From Rhodovibrionaceae bacterium (GTDB taxonomy: Bacteria > Pseudomonadota > Alphaproteobacteria > Kiloniellales > DSM-21159), in assembly GCA_028279885.1 (NCBI GenBank), contig JANQMX010000080.1:1-64000 (forward strand): DNA of 64,000 nucleotides, read 5' to 3'. The first letter of the stretch is position 1. Every line of letters begins with the position of its first letter. The notes beneath the pieces are model-generated. The model saw only the letters and a program-made list of their open reading frames with translations. It searched no databases and had not been told where the DNA came from. Below, piece after piece: positions 42,803 to 51,039 of the stretch. The position numbers were made by a program, and so were the translations under genes.

Positions 42803-44290
42803 ATGTTCGAGTCCCTCCAGTTGAAGCACAAGGTCGACAAGGCGGCGTACGAGGCCGAAGAACCGCTGCTGCGCGAGCGCTTGATCGACAACCAGCTCGA
42901 GCTTCTCGAGAAACCGACTTTTCCGGTGATCGTCCTGCTGACCGGCATGGATGCGCTCGGCCGCGGCGCCGCAGCCAAGCAGTTGCTGAGCTGGTTGGAC
43001 CCGAGGCACGTTCGGCCCTATGCCATGATGAGGCCGAGTGAGGAGGAGCTGGAGCGGCCGCGCATGTGGCGTTTCTGGCGCGCACTGCCGCCGAAAGGGC
43101 AGGTCGGGCTCTTTCTCAACGCCTGGTATGAGGGGCCGACGCGTGAATACTTCCTCGGCAACATCAAACGCGGGCAGTTCCGGGACCACATAGAGGAGAA
43201 TCTACGCTTCGAGGAGCTGCTCGCCCACGAGGGCGCACTCTTTCTCAAGTTCCTGTTCCTCTTGCCAAAGGAGCAAAGCCTCAAAGGCGTAGAGGAATCC
43301 AGGAAGGGGCGAACGGGGGCGTGGAAGCTCTCCCGAGACGAGGTCGAAATCGCAGAGCAGTTCGCCAAGAACTATAAGAAGACAATATCCGCGGTCGAGG
43401 AGCTGGTCACGGCCACCAGCCGGACCCACGCGCCCTGGATACCCTTGCCGAGCGCCGATGCCCGCTACCGCGATCTCACCATTGGCCGAACTTTGGCCGA
43501 TGCCATTGAGGAGCGGCTGAAGGCATCGAAGCGGCCCCTCTCCATGGGTGGGACCAGCGCCATGGTTGGCGATACCGGCGCGAACGTTCTCGACTCTCTG
43601 GATCTCAACAAGTCGCTGACGCGGGAAACCTACAGGGCGCGGCTCAAGCAAGCCCGCAATCGCCTGACGCGCACGACGCTCAGCAAGAAGTTCGAGAAGC
43701 GTGCCCTGGTTGCTCTGTTCGAAGGCAACGATGCCGCCGGAAAGGGCGGCAGCATCCGCCGCGTGGTCGAGGCGCTCGACCCGCGTATGGTTCAAGTGGT
43801 GCCGATCGCCGCGCCGAGCGATGAGGAGAAGGCCCAGCCATACCTTTGGCGTTTCTGGCGCCACATGCCGCGGCTCGGCCACATCACGATCTTCGACCGC
43901 TCCTGGTACGGCCGCGTGTTGGTCGAGCGGGTCGAGAAATTTTGCTCCGAAGCCGACTGGATGCGGGCCTACGAAGAGATCCGCGCGTTCGAGTCGGAGA
44001 TGAGCGACTACGGCATCATCGTCGTGAAGTTCTGGCTGGCGATCGACAAGAAGGAGCAGCTGCGCCGCTTCAAGGAGCGCGAGGCGGTCGGTTACAAGCG
44101 CTACAAGATTACCAACGAAGACTGGCGAAATCGAAAGAAGTGGGCAGCCTACACGCAGGCGGTGCACGACATGGTCGAACGCACGAGCACCAGCCGGGTG
44201 CCCTGGACCCTGGTCGAGGCCAATGACAAGTATCACGCCCGCGTCAAGGTGTTGGAGACCATCAACGAGCGGCTGAAAGAGTCGCTCTGA
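42803..44290 (+). CDS. pap: Polyphosphate:AMP phosphotransferase (two-domain PPK2)
   Basis: This 495-residue enzyme contains two PPK2 domains, the class II layout that phosphorylates AMP to ADP with polyphosphate. Domain 1 has a degenerate Walker A (GMDALGRGAAAKQL). Domain 2 has the working one (EGNDAAGKGGSIRRV) and the FDRSWYGRVLVERVE lid/Walker B region. The ATG at 42803 has AAGGCGG 7 bases upstream; the track uses a GTG two codons earlier. It may serve nucleotide rescue under starvation. Confidence 0.92.
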   Translation: MFESLQLKHKVDKAAYEAEEPLLRERLIDNQLELLEKPTFPVIVLLTGMDALGRGAAAKQLLSWLDPRHVRPYAMMRPSEEELERPRMWRFWRALPPKGQVGLFLNAWYEGPTREYFLGNIKRGQFRDHIEENLRFEELLAHEGALFLKFLFLLPKEQSLKGVEESRKGRTGAWKLSRDEVEIAEQFAKNYKKTISAVEELVTATSRTHAPWIPLPSADARYRDLTIGRTLADAIEERLKASKRPLSMGGTSAMVGDTGANVLDSLDLNKSLTRETYRARLKQARNRLTRTTLSKKFEKRALVALFEGNDAAGKGGSIRRVVEALDPRMVQVVPIAAPSDEEKAQPYLWRFWRHMPRLGHITIFDRSWYGRVLVERVEKFCSEADWMRAYEEIRAFESEMSDYGIIVVKFWLAIDKKEQLRRFKEREAVGYKRYKITNEDWRNRKKWAAYTQAVHDMVERTSTSRVPWTLVEANDKYHARVKVLETINERLKESL

Positions 44291-44385
44291 GGCGGCCGCA
44301 ACGCTTTCATCACACGGTGCGCGCGCGCTCTCTGCTAGCGTCGGTCCGCCGTCGATCGAGCGGCGCATTACTGTGGTGAGGGGCA

Positions 44386-45558
44386 ATGGCCGAGAACGAA
44401 AAGGGGGTCGACCAACTGGTCGACGAGCTGTCCCAGGCGGCGCCGGATGATGCGGCACGCCGGCTGCGTCGCATGCCAAAGCGCCGAAGGGCCGCGGTTG
44501 CCGCGGCACTGGCGCAGCGCAAGCGCGACGAGGTGTTGGCCCTGGCGCGCTACGAAGACGGAACGGCCGGTTCACTCATGACGTCGCGCTATGCCGATCT
44601 GCCGGCCGATATCTCGGCGGGCGAAGCGGTCCGGCGGTTGGCGGCCGAGCGAGATGCCGAGACGATCTACACGGCCTACGTCCTTGGCGACGATCGCACG
44701 CTGCTTGGCGTGGTAAGCCTGCGCGATCTTCTCACCGGCGAACCGGGCCGTCAGGTGGCGGAGCTGATGGTGCGGCATCCGGAGCAGGCGGAGGCAGACG
44801 ACAGCGACGAGGCCACCGCGCGGCGTCTGCTCGATGCACCCTACATGGCTTTGCCGGTGGTCGACGGCGACAACCGTCTGCTCGGTATCGTCACCTACGA
44901 TGACGCGCATCGCTGTCTGGCGCAGGCCACGCAGGAAGACAGCGATCGCTTTCACGCGCTGGCGGGCGAGGCGCCGGACCAGGCTTATCTCGAGGTCTCC
45001 GTTTGGGCGGAGATCCGCCGGCGCGTGCCCTGGATTCTGGCCCTTGCGGTGGTCGGCCTGCTCGCCGGCTATGTGGTGCACAGCTACGAGTCGGCTTTGG
45101 ATGCGCTGGTCATTCTGGCGCTTTACATGCCGATGATCGCGGACACCGGCGGCAATGTAGGCACCCAATCGGCGTCGCTGGTGATCAGGGCCATCGCAAC
45201 CGGCGAGGTCGCGCTCGCCAATGGTCTGCGGGTCTTGTGGAAAGAGTGCCGCATCGCCGCCGCCTTGGCGTTCGCGCTTTTCGCCTTCGCCTTTCTCAAG
45301 GTGCTGGTCTACTCCGGCGGGTCCAGCGTTCCCGTCGGCCTGTCGCTGGAGATGATCGCTCTGGCGGTCGCCTTGGCCATCGCCGTCCAGGTCTTCCTGT
45401 CGACCTTGCTCGGCGCGACTTTGCCGCTGGTAGCCGTGGCCGTGAAGCAGGATCCGGCCGTGGTCGCCGGACCGGCCCTGACCACGATCGTCGATGTGGT
45501 GGGACTGCTGCTCTACTTCACCATCACCACATCGCTCTTGGGATTGAAGGTGTCATGA
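44386..45558 (+). CDS. mgtE: MgtE-type magnesium transporter, short N-domain
   Basis: This 390-residue protein has a reduced N-terminal helical domain (about 60 residues), two CBS domains (about 60-185) and five membrane helices with the pore signature YMPMIADTGGNVGTQSASL. MgtE imports Mg2+ and is gated by Mg2+ at the CBS domains. The family is usually about 450 residues, so the N-domain is trimmed, though the gene is intact. GAGGGG precedes the ATG. It ends 30 bp from the convergent DUF411 gene. Confidence 0.9.
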   Translation: MAENEKGVDQLVDELSQAAPDDAARRLRRMPKRRRAAVAAALAQRKRDEVLALARYEDGTAGSLMTSRYADLPADISAGEAVRRLAAERDAETIYTAYVLGDDRTLLGVVSLRDLLTGEPGRQVAELMVRHPEQAEADDSDEATARRLLDAPYMALPVVDGDNRLLGIVTYDDAHRCLAQATQEDSDRFHALAGEAPDQAYLEVSVWAEIRRRVPWILALAVVGLLAGYVVHSYESALDALVILALYMPMIADTGGNVGTQSASLVIRAIATGEVALANGLRVLWKECRIAAALAFALFAFAFLKVLVYSGGSSVPVGLSLEMIALAVALAIAVQVFLSTLLGATLPLVAVAVKQDPAVVAGPALTTIVDVVGLLLYFTITTSLLGLKVS

Positions 45559-45588
45559 TCGCTGCAACAGAGTCCGATCGGCATGGCG

Positions 45589-46038
45589 TCAGTTGTGCCG
45601 TGCGAAGACCTCAGCCTTGCCGGAGGTGAAGACCAGCAGGGTTTCATAGGGCTCCTTCTGGTCGCCCATTTCCATGCCCGGAGAGCCGATGGGCATTCCA
45701 GGAACGGCCAAGCCGAGCGCGCTGGGTCGCTCGGCGAGCAGCCGCTTTACGTCGCTCGCCGGGACATGCCCCTCGATAACGTAGCCCTCGACGAGGGCCG
45801 TGTGGCAGGAGGCGTGGTCCTGCCGGATGCCGAGGCTGGCCTTCAGGCCGTAGAGCGCTTCCTGCGTCACGTCCTTCGCCTCGACGTCGAAGCCGGCCTC
45901 CTGCATGTGACGGATCCAGGCCGTACAGCAGCCGCAGGATGGGGACTTGGCCACGACCACCCGTGGCGCGGAGGCATGGGCCGGCAGGCTGATCACGCTC
46001 GTTGCCGCTAAGGCTGCCAGGAATTCGCGTCGTTTCAT
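45589..46038 (-). CDS. DUF411 periplasmic metal-binding protein
   Basis: This 149-residue protein begins MKRREFLAALAATSVIS, a twin-arginine-like signal. The DUF411 core has VAKSPSCGCCTAWIRHMQEAGF with the CGCC motif, then HASCHTALVEGYVIEGHVP. The motif resembles copper or mercury chaperone sites, and DUF411 genes often lie near copper resistance genes; none is nearby here. I use the ATG at 46036-46038, 32 codons inside the track ORF, because the signal starts there and AAGGGG precedes it. Confidence 0.87.
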   Translation of the reverse strand: MKRREFLAALAATSVISLPAHASAPRVVVAKSPSCGCCTAWIRHMQEAGFDVEAKDVTQEALYGLKASLGIRQDHASCHTALVEGYVIEGHVPASDVKRLLAERPSALGLAVPGMPIGSPGMEMGDQKEPYETLLVFTSGKAEVFARHN

Positions 46039-46274
46039 TTCATCGCCCCTTCGGCTCCTATGCCGCCTGGCCGCGTCCTCACCGCATTGAGCCGACCCGG
46101 TGTGTAGTCCGACCGAGCGCTGGTCATTGGGCATGAGACGATGAGGCCAACGGTCCGCATGGCAATCCTGTGCCGCTTCCTCCTAGGGGAGGGTCAAGCG
46201 CATTTTGTCGGCGCCGCTGTCTGACTGCTAAACTCGCCACTGGCCAGCGTGCATTTTGGAGGCTGACTTACGTC

Positions 46275-48029
46275 GTGCCCTTTTCAGGGAAGTTCCTCAT
46301 CGGCGCTGCCATAGGCTCGGGCAGCATGGCCTTGGCGGCCGAGCGCGGCGGCGCGGATTTTCTGCTCGCCATCAATGCCGGGCGGCTGCGCAACATGGGG
46401 GCGCCTTCCATCGCCTGCATGCTGCCGATCCTCGAGGCCGGCCGCCTGACCGAACGCTTCGCGAGGGAAGAGCTGCAGGCCCAATGCCAGATTCCCGTGC
46501 TGCTCGGCGTCAACGTCTGGGAGTCGGATTTCGACCCGGCAGAGACCGCGCGGCGGGTTAAAGACGCCGGTTTTGCCGGTGCGGTCAACTTCCCGAGCGC
46601 CATGCACTTTCCCCGCTCCATGCAGCAGATCCTGGCCCGGGCCGGACGTGGAATCGAGGCCGAGGTGGCGCAGCTCAGCGCCGTGCGAGAGGCCGGACTC
46701 ACACCGATGTTCTATTGCGCAACACGGACCCAGGCGCGTCTGGCGGCGGATGCCGGCATTGAGCTCATCTGTCTCAATCTCGGCTGGAACGTTGGGGGCG
46801 CGCTCGGTCATCAGCGGCGCGCCAGTCTGGAGGAGGTGGCGACCATGGCGCGGGAGATCGGCCGCCTGATCAAGCGCATTAATCCGCGCTGCCGCTTCTT
46901 CCTGGAAGGCGGGCCTGTCGGAACGGCCGAGGATCTTGGGCGCGTCCTCAGCCTGGCACCCCTCGATGGCTACGTCGGCGGCTCCACCTTCGAGCGACTG
47001 CCACTGGAGACGTCGGTCGCCGACCAGATCGATCGCTTTCGGCAGGCTGGCCGTAGCCAAGCTTCGCTGGACAAGGAAAGCGCCCGCTTGGTGGCTTGGG
47101 CGCGGCCTTTTGGCTTCGTCGGCCGCTCGGACGCGCAGCTTGCTTTCCTGCGGCGGCTGAAAAGCCTGGCCGAGAGTTCCGCGCCCGTTCTTTTGCTTGG
47201 GGAACCGGGCATGCTGACCGAGCCGGCGCTTCTGGCTTTGGCCAGTCCCGGCGGGGCAGCGGACCGCAAGCAGCTGACGCAGGGCCTGATCCAGGTGGAT
47301 GTCGGCGGCGAGGACTTCCCGGCCCGAGCGCGCAGCGTCATCTTCGGGCACCGGGATACCATTGCGAGGCAGCGCCCGGCCTTGGCGGACAGCGGAGCGG
47401 CCGTTCTGGCCATTCGCGCGCCGGAACGCCTGCCCGCCGCAACGCAGCGGCGGCTGGCCTTGGCCCTGCGGGAGGGCAGCTTTCGTGCGCCGGGCAGCCG
47501 GCGGGCCTTACCTGTCGGGCCGCGCGTCGTATTGATCAGCGAGATGCCGTTCGGCGGCGGGCAGCTCGAAGACGACCTGCGCAGCGCGGGCTTCGAGGCT
47601 GAGCTGACCGCCCAGTTCGCCGGCTGGACCTTGCGGCTTCCGCCGTTGCGCGAGCGCATCGATGATCTCATGGCCCTGATCGAGTCCGAAGCGGCGGCGA
47701 GCCTTGCTGTCGTGCTCGGGCGCGATGGCTTCACATCGGCGGCTTTGCAGCGCTTGCACGCCCACCCTTGGCCGGGCAACGAAGCGGAGTTGCACGGCTT
47801 GGTCGGAGGCCTCGCCGGACGCGCTGCCAGAGGGCCGATACAGCTCGAAGAGCTGCCGCAACTCCTTGAGCCTGGCAGCGGCCCCGTTCCGGACCGGCGC
47901 AGCGAGAAGGACCGGATCGTCGATGCGCTCTGGCGGCACGGCTTCAACCGGACCCGCGCTGCCGAGGCGCTCGGCATGTCCCGCAAGACGCTCTACAACA
48001 AGATCAAGAGGTTTGGGCTCGAGGGCTGA
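46275..48029 (+). CDS. PEP-hydrolase-like TIM barrel / degenerate AAA+ / Fis-HTH regulator
   Basis: This fusion protein has about 584 residues. Residues 1-275 are a TIM barrel of the PEP-hydrolase-like family (GKFLIGAAIGSGSMALAAERGGADFLL, VNFPSAMHFPRS). Residues about 285-530 resemble a sigma-54 activator AAA+ domain that has decayed: GEPGMLTEP replaces GESGTGKE and no GAFTGA loop is seen, but HPWPGNEAEL survives. The last 45 residues are a Fis-type helix-turn-helix (FNRTRAAEALGMSRKTLYNKI). It is probably a ligand-sensing regulator that acts without ATP hydrolysis. The start is taken as the GTG at 46275 (GGAGG 12 bases upstream); the first 35 track residues look non-coding. Confidence 0.78.
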   Translation: MPFSGKFLIGAAIGSGSMALAAERGGADFLLAINAGRLRNMGAPSIACMLPILEAGRLTERFAREELQAQCQIPVLLGVNVWESDFDPAETARRVKDAGFAGAVNFPSAMHFPRSMQQILARAGRGIEAEVAQLSAVREAGLTPMFYCATRTQARLAADAGIELICLNLGWNVGGALGHQRRASLEEVATMAREIGRLIKRINPRCRFFLEGGPVGTAEDLGRVLSLAPLDGYVGGSTFERLPLETSVADQIDRFRQAGRSQASLDKESARLVAWARPFGFVGRSDAQLAFLRRLKSLAESSAPVLLLGEPGMLTEPALLALASPGGAADRKQLTQGLIQVDVGGEDFPARARSVIFGHRDTIARQRPALADSGAAVLAIRAPERLPAATQRRLALALREGSFRAPGSRRALPVGPRVVLISEMPFGGGQLEDDLRSAGFEAELTAQFAGWTLRLPPLRERIDDLMALIESEAAASLAVVLGRDGFTSAALQRLHAHPWPGNEAELHGLVGGLAGRAARGPIQLEELPQLLEPGSGPVPDRRSEKDRIVDALWRHGFNRTRAAEALGMSRKTLYNKIKRFGLEG

Positions 48030-48033
48030 GCCC

Positions 48034-48744
48034 TCATTGCTCGGACATGAGCGGCCGGCAAACGACCCCGTCCCACGCGTCCGGCCACAGACTCGGTCGT
48101 TCCGCTTCGTTCTTGGTGCCGAGGCCCAGCAGCACAGACCGTCGACCGCTGTCGCGCAAAACGGCGGCAATGGACTGCGCTGCCGTGCCTCGCTGATGCA
48201 GTGACGGAAAGCCAGCCGCGAGGTCGGAGCTCTTGGGCATCACCAGAACCGCGTCGGCGTGCAAGTCTGCCGCCCCTTGGGCTTCCGTGGTGTCTGACAC
48301 AGCGGCGAGAACGCGCAGGCCCGCGGCCTTGAAGTCGGCAAGCGCGGCCAACTCCCGAGCGTGGTCCAGGGCGACATCCGAGAGTTGCTGGGCAAACTCG
48401 CGGTCATGCTGGGCGACGCTTGGCAGGTTGGCGACCCAGCGCACGCCGGCATCTGCAAGACGTTGGGCTTCTCTGGGCGGCGAGAAGAAAGGATTGGCAA
48501 GAAAGAGTCCAACTGCGGCGCCTTGGAGCAGCGCTGGCGCGGCCAGGATGTCCTCGACCAGCGATTGCGGATTGGGCTGCACGGGCAGCAACAGGCTCAC
48601 CTCGTCGGGCAGGTTCGGATGTCGTAGGCTGGGGCAGGCGGTGCAGATATCCGGCGGAAGAGCGGTGGTTCCTGCCAGTTCCGGCCGGGGCACGATGGCC
48701 CAGCGGGCAAGCACCGCTGCTCTACTTGACGGTGGAGCGGTCAT
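48034..48744 (-). CDS. Shortened PEP-hydrolase-like TIM-barrel paralogue
   Basis: This 236-residue protein is not obvious by motif, but its middle aligns with the other two TIM-barrel proteins here. Compare GVRWVANLPSVAQHDREFAQ with GFAGAVNFPSAMHFPRSMQQ, and the following helix and LRVLAAVSD strand with LTPMFYCAT. The N-terminal barrel strands are diverged, and most glycine-rich active-site loops are missing. It lies 14 bp after the GntR gene on the same strand, so the two form an operon. It could be a non-catalytic binding partner of the regulator. Confident as a gene, less so as to fold. Confidence 0.6.
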   Translation of the reverse strand: MTAPPSSRAAVLARWAIVPRPELAGTTALPPDICTACPSLRHPNLPDEVSLLLPVQPNPQSLVEDILAAPALLQGAAVGLFLANPFFSPPREAQRLADAGVRWVANLPSVAQHDREFAQQLSDVALDHARELAALADFKAAGLRVLAAVSDTTEAQGAADLHADAVLVMPKSSDLAAGFPSLHQRGTAAQSIAAVLRDSGRRSVLLGLGTKNEAERPSLWPDAWDGVVCRPLMSEQ

Positions 48745-48758
48745 CGAACGCGGGCGTC

Positions 48759-49433
48759 TCAGCTCTCAAGCAAGACTCGGCGAACGTCCTCCAGGTGGCT
48801 CGTCATCGCTTCCCGGGCGGCCTTCGGTGAGCGCGCGCGAATCGCGCGGATGATCTCGCCGTGCTGAGCGACATAGCGCGCTTTCTGCGCCTCCGAGTAG
48901 CCACGGCGCTTGGCTGCGAGCCAATCTGCGTTATCCCGCAGGGCTCCCAACATGCCATCGATGCGTAACAGCACCTGGTTCTGTGTCATGGAAAAGAGCA
49001 GCCGGTGAATTTCCGCATCACAGCGCTCGAACTCCTCCATCTGCTTGATGGCAGCCGACGCGTCCTGAACTTGCTGAAGGCGAAGGATGTCCGCCTCCCG
49101 TGCATTCGCTGCTGCTGCCGCCGCCGCTGCTGGCTCGAGCATCAGACGGGCTTCGATCAAGTCGCGCGGACTGATGTCGCTCTCTACCGCGTTGGCTGCG
49201 GGCGCGGCCTCCATACGCTCTGTTGCGGTGAGAAAGGTTCCGCGGCCGACATGGCGGATCACGAGACCGGAAGACTGTAGATCTTCGATGGCGCGGCGCA
49301 CGGTGTTGCGCGCCACCGCGAAGCGCTCGGCCAACTCCCGCTCGGTCGGAATGCGTCCCTCCGCCGCGAAGGCGCCTGCTCGGATCTCGTCACGCAGTCT
49401 GTCGGCAATCCGTGTCGCCACTGAATTTCGCAT
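48759..49433 (-). CDS. GntR-family (FadR-type) transcriptional regulator
   Basis: This 224-residue protein has an N-terminal winged helix (RIPTERELAERFAVARNTVRRAIEDLQSSGLV) and a C-terminal all-helical FCD ligand domain with metal-binding His residues (CDAEIHRLLF, QHGEIIRAI, SHLEDVR). It is divergent from the Liv-type transporter operon, whose upstream region holds repeated GGTTCA elements. It most likely represses that operon and itself until a pathway metabolite binds. Confidence 0.9.
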   Translation of the reverse strand: MRNSVATRIADRLRDEIRAGAFAAEGRIPTERELAERFAVARNTVRRAIEDLQSSGLVIRHVGRGTFLTATERMEAAPAANAVESDISPRDLIEARLMLEPAAAAAAAANAREADILRLQQVQDASAAIKQMEEFERCDAEIHRLLFSMTQNQVLLRIDGMLGALRDNADWLAAKRRGYSEAQKARYVAQHGEIIRAIRARSPKAAREAMTSHLEDVRRVLLES

Positions 49434-49462
49434 AACTTGCTCTGGCTTTGGCTTAGCTAATA

Positions 49463-49490
49463 CCGAAAAATAGGTTCAATTGGTTCAAAT
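49463..49490. promoter_or_regulatory. Composite GGTTCA element, copy 1 (putative GntR operator)
   Basis: CCGAAAAATAGGTTCAATTGG is followed by TTCAAAT. The element contains two GGTTCA half-sites 10 bp apart and begins 30 bp upstream of the gntR ATG, well placed for autorepression. Confidence 0.5.
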
Positions 49491-49553
49491 ACTCAAGCAA
49501 AAAGATACAGCTCGACTGATTTCACCGGAACCCATGTAATTTTCTGTTGGCAT

Positions 49554-49583
49554 CCGAAAATTGGTTCATTTAATGGTTCAAAT
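49554..49583. promoter_or_regulatory. Composite GGTTCA element, copy 2 (putative GntR operator)
   Basis: CCGAAAATTGGTTCATTTAA is followed by TGGTTCAAAT. It shares the CCGAAAA lead and the GGTTCA pair with copy 1, 91 bp away in the same orientation. Two such copies outside coding DNA next to a GntR gene suggest operators. Confidence 0.5.
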
Positions 49584-49955
49584 TTCTGCTTTTCTCTGTC
49601 CCTTCGGCCTCTGTCACACCCAGCCCAGCGCAGCGTCGCGAAGAGCTCTGCCCCTCTGGGTTCAAGGAAAATAGGGCTATATCTGACCGTTGCAGAGCAT
49701 CGACGCCGCGGTGTTCTCGCCGAGCTTTCGTTGGGCTTGGCGCATGAAATACTCAATTTTACTCACTTTTCCCAATTGGAGCGGTTGCGATCGGTTTCGA
49801 GTCGCGTCACGCTTCAGCTCGTCGTGAAGACGTGAGAACGCCGCTTTGGTCCGTGCGGAACGCGGCAAAGGCGGCTTGCGAAACGGAACGGCACCCGCCC
49901 GAAAGGGCCTCGCAGACCCCGGTTCAACGGGGCGCAGGAAGGGAGGATGAAAACG

Positions 49956-50015
49956 ATGGCGCGGCAGAGGCCGAGCACGAGAGCCGTGCGAAACGGCGTG
50001 GCCTCCTCGGTCTGA
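49956..50015 (+). CDS. Possible 19-residue Arg-rich leader peptide
   Basis: MARQRPSTRAVRNGVASSV starts 9 bases after a strong GGGAGG and ends 10 bases before the permease ATG. It could be a leader or attenuator peptide, or simply chance in a GC-rich leader. No terminator is visible after it. Confidence 0.3.
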   Translation: MARQRPSTRAVRNGVASSV

Positions 50016-50025
50016 GGCGAGGGCG

Positions 50026-51036
50026 ATGCGGCAGTTCGTCGAACGTCACCGTGTCTGGGCCTTCATCATTTTTCTCGCGGTCGCGGCCTTCCTGTGGCTG
50101 ATTTTCGCCGTCTGGCCGGACTGGCTCGTCGACTCCCTTGGCCGCAAGAAGACATTCGTCAACACGCTGCTGAACGGCATCACCCTGGCCGGTCTCTACT
50201 TCCTGGTGGCCAGCGGTTTCACGCTTGTCTTCGGCCTGATGCGCAACGTGAACCTGGCGCACGGCTCCATGTACCTCTTGGGCGCCTACATCGGCTATGA
50301 GGTGGCGACCGCAAGCGGCAACTGGTTCCTCGGCTTGGCCGTCGCCTTCCTGGCCATCGGTGCCAGCGGTGTCCTGCTTCAGGTGCTGATCTTTCGCCGC
50401 ATGGAAGGCGACGATCTGCGCCAGACCCTGGTCACCATCGGTATCTCGATCATCGCCGCCGATCTGATGCTGGCCGTCTGGACCGGCAATACCTATCAGT
50501 TCGAGCCACCCGAATGGCTGTTCGGCGCCGTGACCTTGCCGATCATCTCGGTCATCAAGGCCTCAGGCGACCCGGTCTACATCAAGTATCCGATGTTTCG
50601 TCTAACTGTCCTGGTCGTGGCGGTCGCCGTCGGTATCGGTCTCTGGCTGTTCCTCAATCGCACCAAGCTCGGGATGATGATCCGGGCAGGCGTCAACGAT
50701 CGGCAGATGCTGGCGGCCAGTGGCGTGAATGTGCAGTTGCTCTTCGCCATCGTCTTCGCCATCGGGGCCGGCCTTGCAGGCTTTGCCGGCGTGATCGGCG
50801 GCACGGCGTTGTCGATCGCGCCCGGCGAAGACGTGCGCTATCTGCTCGCCTCGCTCATCGTCGTCATCGTCGGCGGCCTCGGCTCGGTGACCGGTGCGGC
50901 CATCGGAGCGCTGCTGATCGGTCTCGCCGAGCAGTTCGGCCTCGCTTACTTCCCGACCTACGGCGTCGTGCTGACCTTCCTGATCATGGTCTTCGTCCTG
51001 GCGGTCCGCCCGCAGGGCGTGATGGGAGGGCGCTAG
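50026..51036 (+). CDS. Liv-type ABC importer permease 1 (LivH-like)
   Basis: This 336-residue permease of the branched-chain amino acid/urea (HAAT) class has about nine helices. Family marks are NGITLAGLYFLVASGFTLVFGLMRNVNLAHGS and the cytoplasmic GMMIRAGVNDRQMLAASGVN loop, then GEDVRYLLASLIVVIVGGLGSVTGA. It is the first gene of the long operon running to the window end, with 3-30 bp gaps or overlaps at most joints. The ligand is unknown and is probably the substrate of the enzymes downstream. Confidence 0.9.
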   Translation: MRQFVERHRVWAFIIFLAVAAFLWLIFAVWPDWLVDSLGRKKTFVNTLLNGITLAGLYFLVASGFTLVFGLMRNVNLAHGSMYLLGAYIGYEVATASGNWFLGLAVAFLAIGASGVLLQVLIFRRMEGDDLRQTLVTIGISIIAADLMLAVWTGNTYQFEPPEWLFGAVTLPIISVIKASGDPVYIKYPMFRLTVLVVAVAVGIGLWLFLNRTKLGMMIRAGVNDRQMLAASGVNVQLLFAIVFAIGAGLAGFAGVIGGTALSIAPGEDVRYLLASLIVVIVGGLGSVTGAAIGALLIGLAEQFGLAYFPTYGVVLTFLIMVFVLAVRPQGVMGGR

Positions 51037-51039
51037 GCG

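Larger units (their letters stand above)
49434..50025. other. 592-bp divergent regulatory region
   Basis: This is the gap between the GntR gene and the transporter operon. It contains two composite direct repeats (listed separately), an AT-rich stretch (49440-49600) and a short arginine-rich reading frame near its right end. The track ORFs at 49493-49756 and 49677-49868 lack ribosome sites and have unconvincing composition. No structural RNA recognised. Confidence 0.45.

Noticed and set aside
49493-49868. Two minus-strand ORFs of 87 and 63 codons in the GntR intergenic region
   Set aside because: They lack ribosome sites, have odd composition and overlap the putative operators.
49850-49900. 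Possible sigma-54 promoter (GGC...TTGC) upstream of the importer
   Set aside because: The GG to GC spacing is two bases too long, and the nearby Fis-type regulator has lost the residues needed to activate sigma-54.
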